A stretch of 64,000 nt of DNA from Bacillus gaemokensis (GTDB taxonomy: Bacteria > Bacillota > Bacilli > Bacillales > Bacillaceae_G), in contig NZ_LTAQ01000012.1 of assembly GCF_001590835.1 (NCBI RefSeq), forward strand, positions 153,168 to 217,167, in the 5' to 3' direction. Both the position numbers and the translations under genes were made by a program. Each line of letters begins with the position of its first letter. The stretch's first letter is position 1. Shown here piece by piece: positions 54,634-63,164 of the stretch. The notes beneath the pieces are model-generated. The model searched no databases, had not been told where the DNA came from, and saw nothing but the letters and a program-made list of their open reading frames with translations.

Positions 54634-56154
54634 GTGGATATCAATACATTACTTAGCTTATCGTGGCATTTAATGGTGCCAGAGTTCATCATTCTTGGGG
54701 TGGCCATCCTTCTCTCGCTTCTTGATTTATTTTTAAAGTTTGATCGCAAGTATGTAGCACTTGGAGCTACTAGTGCTGTTGTACTATCACTAGTAGCATT
54801 AATTACACTATATAGTGAACCGGCTGGTGATATTTTAAGTGGTTCGTTTGTATTAGATGGATTTTCAAAAGGGTTTAAAACACTGTTATTGCTTGGAGCG
54901 ATCTTTGTCTTATGTATGGCGCTGAGCGATGATAAAAAGGAACCTATTCAAGATAAGGGAGAATATTATTATTTATTTTTAATGGCACTTCTTGGTGCAA
55001 TGTTTATGGCGTCTAGCGTCGATTTTATTACACTCTTTATCGGTTTAGAGCTACTATCGCTTTCTTCCTATATCTTAGTAGGGATTCGAAAGAGGAATCG
55101 TGCTTCGAATGAGGCGGCGATGAAATACGTCATTAATGGCGGGATTGGGACGGCTATTACGCTCTTTGGAATGAGCTATTTATATGGGATTACGGGATCG
55201 ACAAGTATCATTGATATGCAGCGTGTACTTACGCAAGGCGCGGCTGGAGGTATTCAGCTTTTATTAGCACTCGCTTTCTTGCTTCTGTTTGTTGGTTTAT
55301 CCTTTAAAATTGCGACAGTACCATTTCATATGTGGGCACCAGACGTATATGAAGGAGCTCCGGCACCTGTAACTGCTTTCCTTGGGACAATCTCCAAAAT
55401 TGCTGGTTTTATTATGATTGTTAGATTGTTCCTCATGGTATTTTCGAATGTACCGATTCAAGGGAGTACACAATCTTTACTTGGTAATATGAGCGTTTAT
55501 ATTGCATGTTTAGCTGGCGTGACAATGATTATCGGGAATGTAGTGGCGCTAAAGCAATACAACATAAAACGCCTGTTTGCGTATTCAGGTATAGCGCATG
55601 CTGGATATTTACTTGTTCCCCTTGTAGCGTTATCACCATTTACGATGGATAGTATGTGGTTTTATATGCTTGCCTATTTGTTAATGAATATTGGAGCCTT
55701 TGCCGTTATTCACGGGTTAATCTTACATGACGGAAAGGAAAATTTAACAATTTTCTCAGGTTTATACAAACGTTCTCCATTTACGGCAGTAATGATGACC
55801 ATATTTATATTATCTTTAGCCGGAATTCCGGGGACAGCTGGATTTATCGGAAAGGTAAATATTTTCTTAGGGGCGTTTATTGTAGAACCTGCGCATTATA
55901 TACTAGCATCCGTGATGATGGGGACGACGGTTATCTCATTTGTATATTATTTCCGTATTTTGCAGCATATATTCTTTCGTACGAGTAGTGAAGAAGATAG
56001 GGTTCACGTACCGATTAATTTAAAAATCGTGATGGGTTGTTGTGCAATTGCAACCTTATTACTCGGGATTTTACCGGCGATTGGCTACGATTTCTTTTAT
56101 GAATATTTTCCATTGATGAAAGATTTCTTCTTCACAGGGAACGTGGTACAATAG
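54634..56154 (+). CDS. nuoN: NADH-quinone oxidoreductase subunit N
   Basis: 506 residues from GTG 54634, one base after the nuoM stop and behind GGGGGTGAG. Antiporter-like: LFIGLELLSLSSYILVG (E), FKIATVPFHMWAPDVYEGAP (K) and KQYNIKRLFAYSGIAHAGYL. Last gene of the operon. No nuoE, nuoF or nuoG follows, so the NADH-oxidising module is not encoded here. Confidence 0.95.
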   Translation: MDINTLLSLSWHLMVPEFIILGVAILLSLLDLFLKFDRKYVALGATSAVVLSLVALITLYSEPAGDILSGSFVLDGFSKGFKTLLLLGAIFVLCMALSDDKKEPIQDKGEYYYLFLMALLGAMFMASSVDFITLFIGLELLSLSSYILVGIRKRNRASNEAAMKYVINGGIGTAITLFGMSYLYGITGSTSIIDMQRVLTQGAAGGIQLLLALAFLLLFVGLSFKIATVPFHMWAPDVYEGAPAPVTAFLGTISKIAGFIMIVRLFLMVFSNVPIQGSTQSLLGNMSVYIACLAGVTMIIGNVVALKQYNIKRLFAYSGIAHAGYLLVPLVALSPFTMDSMWFYMLAYLLMNIGAFAVIHGLILHDGKENLTIFSGLYKRSPFTAVMMTIFILSLAGIPGTAGFIGKVNIFLGAFIVEPAHYILASVMMGTTVISFVYYFRILQHIFFRTSSEEDRVHVPINLKIVMGCCAIATLLLGILPAIGYDFFYEYFPLMKDFFFTGNVVQ

Positions 56155-56161
56155 TGAAAAC

Positions 56162-56193
56162 AAAAAGTGTAGAGCTGTCACTCTACGCTTTTT
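56162..56193 (+). terminator. nuo operon terminator
   Basis: AAAAAGTGTAGAG pairs with CTCTACGCTTTTT around CTGTCA, with one mismatch. Confidence 0.85.
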
Positions 56194-56368
56194 ATTGTGG
56201 AGTAATAGCGAAAGCTGAACGCTGATAGGTAAGTAATCTCTCACGCGATCTGTAGCCGTGTGGGATAGATTGTGATTTCCTGTTTGAGCGGGAAAAAGTG
56301 TGGTTTCCATTTATATGGATCGTTTTTGCATCCTGGTAATGGTAAGCCAAATAAAGGGGTCGATTGTT

Positions 56369-56605
56369 TTGGCACAGCTTTTAGGGCAACAAGCACTAAT
56401 TGCGATTGTCTCGCATTTATTGTTTATTACCATTACGTGGTGGGCCTTACAAGGTATTCATATTGAACGCTTGATGAAATCTGGAAAGGTATTGCAAACA
56501 AGGATTTTACTTATTCTTGTTACGATTGCAATCGGGACGTCTGTCAGTAACTTTTTCCTTGATTATTTAGGCTATTCGAAGAGTTTAACGTATTTAGTAA
56601 AGTAA
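56369..56605 (+). CDS. ywzB: DUF1146 membrane protein, YwzB family
   Basis: 78 residues from TTG 56369, selected because AAAGGGG sits 10 nt upstream and the product then has the family length. Upstream in-frame starts (56300, 56339) lack a site. Two membrane helices (residues about 10-28 and 46-65) surround WWALQGIHIERLMKSGKVLQTR, with the conserved SNFFLDYL near the C-terminus. Function unknown; the position between nuoN/atp-type operons and ywmB is conserved. Confidence 0.8.
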   Translation: MAQLLGQQALIAIVSHLLFITITWWALQGIHIERLMKSGKVLQTRILLILVTIAIGTSVSNFFLDYLGYSKSLTYLVK

Positions 56606-56650
56606 GTGTATAGAACCTCATATCTCCGTTAACAATGGGGGTAGGAGGGG

Positions 56651-57364
56651 ATGAAATTGAAGAGGTTACAAACAATTCTTCTTGTTGTCTTAAGTATTGT
56701 CGTATTCTTAGTGGGATATAAAGAGATCAAACCCATAAGTGAAGAAGAGAAGATGGAGACAATGATCGCAGCTCTTGAAAAAAATGGAGCAAGTGTGGAG
56801 CGGTGGTCATGGTTAGCGCGAGAAACCAAAACCATTTCTAATATACATACGTTTCAAAAATTGTTAAACGAAGTGAAAGAAAAAGCGAATATTCAAAAGT
56901 GGGACTTGGAACAGTCTCATGATGGATATAAAGCAACAGCATACAAAAAGTTTGCTTCTCATGAAGAACGCATAGTAGTAACTTGGAGTAAGGAAAATAC
57001 TAAAGAAAACACTTTCATTATCTTTGAAACAAGCGGGGCGAAATGGGACCCGAAAAACATTCGGAAAATGGATACAATTTTTAGTACAAAACCTATAATT
57101 TACACTTGTGTTCAAGGTGTACTGGATGATAAGATTGAAGGTGTTTTGCAAAATAAAACCAAAAAGGTTTTGAAAGATCTTTCAGCAAGAGCGATCGAAG
57201 AGATAGAAGAAAGAGCATTTGTATCAGTCTCCGCATATAATAAAAAGTGGAATGACGCTCTTTCAACAAATAGAGAGAAAATCAATGTGCAAATAGCAAT
57301 ACGTTCTACAGACAACAAAGATACAATTGTGGTTGGCACACCGATCATAACTTCTGAGTATTGA
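56651..57364 (+). CDS. ywmB: YwmB family protein (DUF1779)
   Basis: 237 residues behind GGAGGGG. An N-terminal signal or anchor (residues about 6-22) precedes an extracytoplasmic domain of mixed alpha/beta character (WDLEQSHDGYKATAYK, VSVSAYNKKWNDAL). The family is often labelled TATA-box-binding-like for fold reasons only. The biochemical role is unknown. It is translated just before murA1 (36-nt gap), suggesting a link to the cell envelope. Confidence 0.85.
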   Translation: MKLKRLQTILLVVLSIVVFLVGYKEIKPISEEEKMETMIAALEKNGASVERWSWLARETKTISNIHTFQKLLNEVKEKANIQKWDLEQSHDGYKATAYKKFASHEERIVVTWSKENTKENTFIIFETSGAKWDPKNIRKMDTIFSTKPIIYTCVQGVLDDKIEGVLQNKTKKVLKDLSARAIEEIEERAFVSVSAYNKKWNDALSTNREKINVQIAIRSTDNKDTIVVGTPIITSEY

Positions 57365-57399
57365 ATAGATATTGAAAAAAGGACACGGAGGGGAATAAA

Positions 57400-58704
57400 T
57401 TGGAAAAAATCATCGTCCGTGGCGGAAAGCGGTTGAACGGCACAGTGCGTGTTGAGGGCGCAAAAAATGCTGTATTACCTATAATCGCTGCAGCCCTATT
57501 AGCGAGTGATGGAAAGAATGTACTATCTGAAGTACCAGTATTGTCTGATGTATACACAATTAATGAGGTATTACGTCATTTAAATGCTGAAGTTGGATTT
57601 GAAAATAACCAAGTAACAATTGATGCTTCAAAGGAATTAAATATTGAAGCACCATTTGAATATGTACGTAAAATGCGTGCGTCCGTTCAAGTAATGGGGC
57701 CGTTATTAGCACGTAATGGTCGTGCTCGTATTGCACTTCCTGGTGGATGTGCAATTGGTTCACGTCCAATTGACCAACATTTAAAAGGCTTCGAAGCAAT
57801 GGGAGCAAAAGTAAAAGTTGGTAATGGATTTGTTGAAGCATATGTAGATGGACAATTACAAGGTGCAAAAATTTACTTAGACTTCCCAAGCGTAGGCGCG
57901 ACAGAAAATATTATGTCTGCTGCTACATTAGCAAAAGGGACAACAGTACTTGAAAACGCAGCGAAAGAACCAGAAATCGTTGACTTAGCTAACTTCTTAA
58001 ATGCAATGGGAGCAAAAGTACGCGGAGCTGGAACTGGAACGATTCGTATCGAAGGCGTTGATAAATTATATGGTGCACACCATTCTATTATTCCTGACCG
58101 CGTAGAAGCAGGAACGTTTATGGTTGCAGCAGCAATTACTGGTGGAAACATCTTAATTGAAAATGCTGTACCAGAACATTTACGCTCTATTACAGCGAAG
58201 ATGGAAGAAATGGGTGTTCAAGTTATTGAGGAAAATGAAGGTGTACGTGTTATCGGCCCAAATAAATTAAAAGCCGTTGACATTAAAACTATGCCTCATC
58301 CAGGATTTCCAACAGACATGCAATCACAAATGATGGCATTGTTATTACATGCTGACGGAACAAGCATGATTACAGAAACGGTATTTGAAAACCGCTTCAT
58401 GCATGTTGAAGAATTCCGTCGTATGAATGCAGATATTAAAATTGAAGGTCGCTCTGTTATTATGAATGGACCTAACAACTTACAAGGTGCAGAAGTAGCA
58501 GCAACTGATTTACGTGCTGCAGCGGCATTAATCTTAGCTGGTTTAGTATCAGAGGGTTACACACGTGTAACTGAACTAAAACATCTTGATCGTGGATATG
58601 TAAACTTCCATGGTAAGTTAGCTGCATTAGGTGCAACTATTGAACGTGTAAATGAAAAAGTAGAAGAAGTGACGGAGCAACAAGTTTCTGACCTTCACGC
58701 TTAA
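57400..58704 (+). CDS. murA1: UDP-GlcNAc 1-carboxyvinyltransferase 1
   Basis: 434 residues from TTG 57400 behind ACGGAGGGG. Same fold and active site as the 13786 paralogue: K22/N23 in EGAKNAV and fosfomycin-target C117 in [15 protein letters not shown]. By position it is murAA, the main enzyme in B. subtilis. Codon use suggests higher expression than murA2. A terminator follows. Confidence 0.95.
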   Translation: MEKIIVRGGKRLNGTVRVEGAKNAVLPIIAAALLASDGKNVLSEVPVLSDVYTINEVLRHLNAEVGFENNQVTIDASKELNIEAPFEYVRKMRASVQVMGPLLARNGRARIALPGGCAIGSRPIDQHLKGFEAMGAKVKVGNGFVEAYVDGQLQGAKIYLDFPSVGATENIMSAATLAKGTTVLENAAKEPEIVDLANFLNAMGAKVRGAGTGTIRIEGVDKLYGAHHSIIPDRVEAGTFMVAAAITGGNILIENAVPEHLRSITAKMEEMGVQVIEENEGVRVIGPNKLKAVDIKTMPHPGFPTDMQSQMMALLLHADGTSMITETVFENRFMHVEEFRRMNADIKIEGRSVIMNGPNNLQGAEVAATDLRAAAALILAGLVSEGYTRVTELKHLDRGYVNFHGKLAALGATIERVNEKVEEVTEQQVSDLHA

Positions 58705-58707
58705 TTG

Positions 58708-58748
58708 AAATAGTCTCTATGTCTTTTGACATGGGGGCTATTTTTTTG
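58708..58748 (+). terminator. Terminator after murA1
   Basis: AAATAGTCTCTATGTC pairs (G-U and one mismatch) with GACATGGGGGCTATTT around TTTT, then a T-run. Confidence 0.85.
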
Positions 58749-58820
58749 GAGTTACCCCGTAAAAGCCCGATTGGCGAAGGTTAATAATCCCCTCACTAAT
58801 TAAAGTTTCACTTTATTACT
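58745..58820 (+). repeat. Family C dispersed repeat, partial copy C3
   Basis: CCCGTAAAAGCCCGATT and AATTAAAGTTTCACTTTA correspond to the CCGTAAATGCCCGATT and GGAAGTTTCACTTTA ends of the last module of C2. The central hairpin is divergent. The rest of the gap to 59014 has no gene. Confidence 0.5.
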
Positions 58821-59014
58821 GTTATAGTCAAGAAATTCTAGACTTATGCATGTCTCGTTAAAAATATTTGGAAAATTCGTTTGTTTGAAGTGAGGCCTTG
58901 CTATAGTTGATCTTATTCGTTTTTTTTAAAGAAGAAGTTCTCCTGTATATGTTCTAAAAGCTCGTCATGTTCCATAAGAATGAAATGAGTCTAATTTCAT
59001 AGCGGGGGAAAAAG

Positions 59015-60028
59015 ATGAAAATTTCAAAGCCACTGTTCATTACAATGGCGCTCTTAATAGCGCTTGTCATTATTATACCGGCCGTACTTGTTGTTCCGTT
59101 TACGAAAGCGAAGGAAGAGCGACCAAAAGCGAATCCTCCAGCCGTGCAAGCACTGCCAGTTCCTGCAAAGACTAAAATGGACCTAAAGGTTGCTGTGTAT
59201 CGCAGCGCACAAAAGAAGGTAGAAACAGTGCCGATGGAAGAGTATGTTGCAGGTGTAGTCGCTTCTGAGATGAATGCCAGCTTCGAAGTGGAGGCGTTAA
59301 AGGCGCAAGCATTAGCAGCGAGAACATTTGTCACGCAGCGCATGTTAAGCGGAAACAAGAAAAACAATGCGGATGTAACAGATACGGTCAGTGATCAAGT
59401 GTACAAAAGTAAAGAAGAGTTACAGAAGACATGGGGAAAAGAGTATGAGAAAAACTTGAAAAAGATTGAAGAGGCTGTGTCTAAAACAGCCGGACAAGTT
59501 TTAACGTATGATGGCAATCCGATTACCGCATCCTTCTTCTCAACGAGTAACGGTTATACAGAGAATGCGGCTGATTACTGGGGGAGTGATTACCCGTATT
59601 TAAAAAGCGTCAATAGTCCTTGGGATCAAGCTTCTCCGAAATTTGCGAGTGAGCAAACTTTCCGTGTCGATGATTTTCAAAAACGTCTCGGCGTAAAAGT
59701 TCTTGCGAACGGAAAGGTCGGTAACATTAAAGAGCGTACGGAAGGGAAACGAGTGAAGGATGTAGAGTTTCAAGGGAAAACATTATCAGGAAGAGACGTT
59801 CGAGATAAGCTGGAATTACGTTCCTCTGATTTCACGTGGAAACAACAAGGAGAGAGCATTATCGTCACAACGAAAGGTTTCGGCCATGGGGTTGGTATGA
59901 GTCAATATGGTGCGAATGGAATGGCGAAAGAGGGGAAAGGATACACAGACATTGTTGCTCATTACTATAAAGGAATTGAGATTAAAACGTTAAATGATTA
60001 TGAAGGAAAATTAATGGCGAAGAACTAG
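59015..60028 (+). CDS. spoIID: Stage II sporulation protein D
   Basis: 337 residues with GCGGGGGA before ATG. N-terminal membrane anchor (residues about 7-29). The SpoIID/LytB lytic transglycosylase domain has its catalytic glutamate in [20 protein letters not shown] (E89 region) and the C-terminal [17 protein letters not shown] block. It digests denuded septal glycan during engulfment with SpoIIM and SpoIIP. A weak SigE-like GTATATG-14-CATGTTCC pair lies upstream, but the match is too poor to annotate. Confidence 0.94.
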   Translation: MKISKPLFITMALLIALVIIIPAVLVVPFTKAKEERPKANPPAVQALPVPAKTKMDLKVAVYRSAQKKVETVPMEEYVAGVVASEMNASFEVEALKAQALAARTFVTQRMLSGNKKNNADVTDTVSDQVYKSKEELQKTWGKEYEKNLKKIEEAVSKTAGQVLTYDGNPITASFFSTSNGYTENAADYWGSDYPYLKSVNSPWDQASPKFASEQTFRVDDFQKRLGVKVLANGKVGNIKERTEGKRVKDVEFQGKTLSGRDVRDKLELRSSDFTWKQQGESIIVTTKGFGHGVGMSQYGANGMAKEGKGYTDIVAHYYKGIEIKTLNDYEGKLMAKN

Positions 60029-60058
60029 GTTTCAGGGGATCCTGATACCTAGTTCTTT
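60021..60058 (+). terminator. spoIID terminator
   Basis: AGAACTAGGT pairs with ACCTAGTTCT, with an inner CAGG/CCTG stem, then TTTG. The stop codon lies in the left arm. Confidence 0.85.
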
Positions 60059-60068
60059 GTGTGGAAAT

Positions 60069-60139
60069 ATATCGGCGCTTTTTCAAATATATCGACCGTT
60101 CTGGGCAAAATATCGGTGTTTCGACACAATATATCGACC
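60069..60139 (+). repeat. Four 9-bp iterons at 20-21 bp spacing
   Basis: ATATCGGCG (60069), ATATCGACC (60089), ATATCGGTG (60110) and ATATCGACC (60131) have start-to-start distances of 20, 21 and 21 bp, so all lie on one face of the helix. They sit between the spoIID terminator and a second terminator ahead of the LytTR fusion gene. Two 9-bp direct repeats about 21 bp apart is the known geometry of LytTR binding sites, though the sequence differs from the usual consensus. Confidence 0.7.
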
Positions 60140-60147
60140 ATGCGACA

Positions 60148-60179
60148 AAAAAGGAGCTAATCTGAATTAGCTCCTTTTT
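60148..60179 (+). terminator. Terminator upstream of the LytTR fusion gene
   Basis: AAAAAGGAGCTAAT pairs perfectly (14 bp) with ATTAGCTCCTTTTT around CTGA. Being 77 nt before the next start and after the iterons, it could act as an attenuator or insulate in both directions. An extended -10, TGGTATAAT, follows at about 60219-60227. Confidence 0.85.
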
Positions 60180-60255
60180 AATTCCGGAATAAATATCATA
60201 ATTTTCCATTAATTGTTTGGTATAATAAGATAAAAACTCATCTGGAGGAAAAAAC

Positions 60256-61263
60256 ATGGCGTTACTGGAGTTAAAACAATTGGGGAAGACGAATCAGTTG
60301 CCAGTGATTCAACTGGAAATTGAAAAGGGACAATGTGTTGTGTTGCAATGTAATAATCATACGGCAAAAGTTTTGCACCGCATTATAATTGGTGAAGAAG
60401 AGGCTTCTTCGGGAAGTATCTTGTTTGACGGGGAACCAATTGGGAAGAGAGTATATCCGTGTATTGGTTTTTGTTTTTTAAAAGATGAAGCATACAATCG
60501 TTTGAAAGTGAAGGAATATCTTTCTTTTGTAGCTGGATTGTATAAATCGAATATTAGCATAGAAGAAGTTGTTCAGTCGGTTGGTTTACTCGATAAATTG
60601 AACATCAAAATAGAAAAATTGTCATTCTCTGAAAAACGTCGTCTTCATATTGGCCGGGTTATGATTCATAATCCAGATTTAATCATTTTGGAAGAGCCAG
60701 AACAAAATGTAGATATAGAAAGCACGATTATTATTCGAAAAGCAATTATGAAAATGAAAGAACAAGGAAAGGCAATCTTTATTACATCATCCTTTTTATC
60801 GGACGCACTCTCTTTAACGGAAGATGTGTATATATTGAATCAAGATGGCGTGAAAAAGGTGGAAATTGAGCAGGAAGAAAGTGAAGAGATAGATACAGAG
60901 AAAGTTGTTCAAATGATTCCGCAAATGAAGCTTGAAAGAATTCCAGCAAAGGTGAACGATAAAATTATTTTGCTTGATCCGATGGAGATTCACTTTATCG
61001 AAACACAGAATGGAACGACGTATATTCATGTTCGTGAGGGAGATTTTGTTTGTGCATTAACGTTAAGTGAATTAGAAGAGAGATTAAAAGGATTTGGATT
61101 CTTTAGATGTCATCGTTCTTACCTTGTGAATTTACAGCGCGTACGAGAAGTAATTACTTGGACACGTAATAGCTTTAGCTTAATTTTGGATGATGAACGA
61201 AAAAGCTCCATTCCACTTTCTAAAGGAAGAATGGATGAATTAAAGGGTGTTATTGGACTGTAA
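60256..61263 (+). CDS. Degenerate ABC-ATPase domain fused to LytTR DNA-binding domain
   Basis: 335 residues, CTGGAGG before ATG. Residues about 1-205 follow the ABC ATPase plan, but Walker A is lost (VVLQCNNHTAKVLH in place of GxxGxGKT) and the signature reads LSFSEKRRLHIGR. Walker B is visible as DLIILEEPE. Residues about 228-335 are a LytTR domain (IHFIETQNGTTYIHV, FFRCHRSYLVNL, IPLSKGRMDELK). It is therefore probably a non-hydrolysing ABC-like sensor that controls transcription. It stands just ahead of an intact ABC ATPase/permease pair, the likely target. Confidence 0.88.
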   Translation: MALLELKQLGKTNQLPVIQLEIEKGQCVVLQCNNHTAKVLHRIIIGEEEASSGSILFDGEPIGKRVYPCIGFCFLKDEAYNRLKVKEYLSFVAGLYKSNISIEEVVQSVGLLDKLNIKIEKLSFSEKRRLHIGRVMIHNPDLIILEEPEQNVDIESTIIIRKAIMKMKEQGKAIFITSSFLSDALSLTEDVYILNQDGVKKVEIEQEESEEIDTEKVVQMIPQMKLERIPAKVNDKIILLDPMEIHFIETQNGTTYIHVREGDFVCALTLSELEERLKGFGFFRCHRSYLVNLQRVREVITWTRNSFSLILDDERKSSIPLSKGRMDELKGVIGL

Positions 61264-61299
61264 ATCTGCTCCAATAGGACAGAAATAGGATTCATTCAC

Positions 61300-61333
61300 C
61301 AGTAAAAATACTCCTTTTACCGGTATTTTACTG
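61300..61333. promoter_or_regulatory. Inverted repeat ahead of ABC transporter genes
   Basis: CAGTAAAAATAC pairs with GTATTTTACTG (one extra A in the left arm) across 11 nt, with CCGGTA at the centre right. It lies 37 nt after the regulator stop and 120 nt before the ABC ATPase start: an operator or weak terminator. No convincing -35/-10 pair was found by eye in 61334-61452. Confidence 0.5.
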
Positions 61334-61452
61334 CGTAACCCCTTTGTTTTTCATATGATTGAGTCAAGAACAGCGCAACCAAAAAGCAGAGGCGGCAAAA
61401 CAGTCGCTAAAGCAAACTTCAATTATAAAAGAAAAACAAAGGGGATGACGAC

Positions 61453-62295
61453 GTGGCACTAGCAATTGAAATGAAGGATGTAATGAAAACCTTTAATGAA
61501 AAAACGGCACTTCAAAATGTAAATATTGAAGTAAAACAAGGAGAAATCTTTGGGTTCCTTGGACCAAGTGGATCAGGGAAAACAACAACAGTGAAAATCT
61601 TAACTTCTCAGTTGCTTCATAGCGTTGGAACAGTGAGAGTACTAGGTAAGGATATTACAGGACCAAACAGCATGGATTATAAACAAATTGGTATTTTAAC
61701 AGATAACAGTGGTTTATATGAAAGACTTAGCATTTATGATAACTTACTATTATTTTGCGACTTATACGACTGTAAAAAAGAACGAATTGATGAAGTGTTA
61801 GCGCAAGTGAACTTATTAGAAGATAAAACAACACCAGTGAAAAAATTATCAAAAGGGATGAAGCAACGCGTTACATTAGCGCGTGCAATTCTGCATAAAC
61901 CGGATATGCTTTTCTTAGATGAACCAACGTCTGCACTGGATCCAGTGAACGTCCAAAACATTCATAGTATCTTAAGAGATTTAAATAAAGAAGGAACAAC
62001 AATCTTCTTAACAACGCACAATATGGATGAAGCAGAAACGCTTTGTGACCGCATTGCCTTCTTATGCGGCGGTGAAATTGTGGCGCTTGATACACCAGAA
62101 AACTTAAGGCTTAAATATGCGAAAGATAAAATCGAAGTAGTGTTAAAGGATAAGAAAAAAGAAACAGTACAAAAAGATGAATTAGGGGCAAAACGTATTT
62201 CAGAATGGATGAAGAAAGGTGAATTACTATCGATCCATTCTTATGAGCCAACACTTGGGGATATCTTTATTGAAGTAACAGGGAGGGGATTATGA
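61453..62295 (+). CDS. ABC transporter ATP-binding protein
   Basis: 280 residues from GTG behind AAAGGGGATG. Complete ATPase: Walker A GPSGSGKTTT (residues about 37-46), Q-loop, signature LSKGMKQRVTLARA (about 133-146), Walker B MLFLDEPTSALD and switch histidine in TTHNMDEAE. Together with the permease it resembles drug- or peptide-type ABC-2 exporters of the CcmA class. The substrate is unknown. Overlaps the permease by 4 nt. Confidence 0.93.
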   Translation: MALAIEMKDVMKTFNEKTALQNVNIEVKQGEIFGFLGPSGSGKTTTVKILTSQLLHSVGTVRVLGKDITGPNSMDYKQIGILTDNSGLYERLSIYDNLLLFCDLYDCKKERIDEVLAQVNLLEDKTTPVKKLSKGMKQRVTLARAILHKPDMLFLDEPTSALDPVNVQNIHSILRDLNKEGTTIFLTTHNMDEAETLCDRIAFLCGGEIVALDTPENLRLKYAKDKIEVVLKDKKKETVQKDELGAKRISEWMKKGELLSIHSYEPTLGDIFIEVTGRGL

Positions 62296-63002
62296 TGACA
62301 TTTTCTATGAGAAGATTTTCAGCTATTTTTCGGAAAGAGATGCGGGACTTTAAATCTAATTCACAAGTTTTAATGATGATTGGAGTCCCAGTACTTTTCG
62401 CTATTATATATGGTCAGGCAGAGCAATTTAGAGGAGTAGCGGCTAATTTAACTGTTATTATGGCTCTTGTTTTTATCGGCGGATTTGTGCAAGCGATGAT
62501 GATTGCTGAAGAAAAGGAAAAACATACGCTTCGTGTTCTTATGTTGTCACCGGCGTCTTCAGCTGAAGTGTTGATTGGGAAAAGTTTTTTAACAGGAATC
62601 ACGACCATAGTGGTATGCTTTACTAATTTACTTATTTTAGACAAATTAGAAGGTAATATTGTACTTTTATTCTTCATCTTTTTGCTTGGAACTATTTTAT
62701 TCAATCTGATCGGAACATGTATAGGATTGCTTGCTCAAAACGTACCACAAACATCTCTTATCGGAATGCCAATTCTATTCATATTTCTTCTTTCAGATCT
62801 ATTAGAGATGTTTGTGAAAAATGAAAGTTTGAAGAAAGTATTTCAATATTTACCAACTAAAAGCATTGGGGAAGCGATGAATAGTGTGATACAAGGGAAA
62901 GGCTTTAGTGTAATTTCAGGAAACGTATTGAATATATCCATTTGGTTAGTTGCAGCGCTTGTTATTTGTCTCTTCCTCTACAAAAAGAAACAACTAGACT
63001 AA
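62292..63002 (+). CDS. ABC-2 type transporter permease
   Basis: 236 residues, six membrane helices (the first about residues 27-47), with the ABC-2 coupling-helix region FRKEMRDFKSNSQVLMM and EEKEKHTLRVLMLSPASSAEVLIGK (quoted in part: EKHTLRVLMLSPAS). Start ATGATG overlaps the ATPase stop. With one ATPase and one half-size permease, the pair should form a 2+2 exporter. A strong terminator starts at its stop. Confidence 0.92.
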   Translation: MMTFSMRRFSAIFRKEMRDFKSNSQVLMMIGVPVLFAIIYGQAEQFRGVAANLTVIMALVFIGGFVQAMMIAEEKEKHTLRVLMLSPASSAEVLIGKSFLTGITTIVVCFTNLLILDKLEGNIVLLFFIFLLGTILFNLIGTCIGLLAQNVPQTSLIGMPILFIFLLSDLLEMFVKNESLKKVFQYLPTKSIGEAMNSVIQGKGFSVISGNVLNISIWLVAALVICLFLYKKKQLD

Positions 63003-63032
63003 AAAACTGAGCCGAAACGCTCAGTTTTTTTC
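63001..63032 (+). terminator. Terminator after ABC permease
   Basis: AAAACTGAGC pairs with GCTCAGTTTT around CGAAAC, then a T-run. Confidence 0.95.
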
Positions 63033-63164
63033 TTTTTTTATCATTTCCTCGGAAATTTTGTAATTCCTATACATATTTTTACATATTTTGTCGAAAAGTA
63101 ATTAGTTATAGGTTGTATAGGATGAATGAATATTGTTCAAAATGATTGCTGAGGTGATGATAGA

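Noticed and set aside
61264-61452. Canonical LytTR sites or sigma-A promoter before the ABC ATPase
   Set aside because: No direct-repeat pair fitting the usual LytTR consensus and no well-spaced -35/-10 found by eye. Only the inverted repeat at 61300-61333 is reported.
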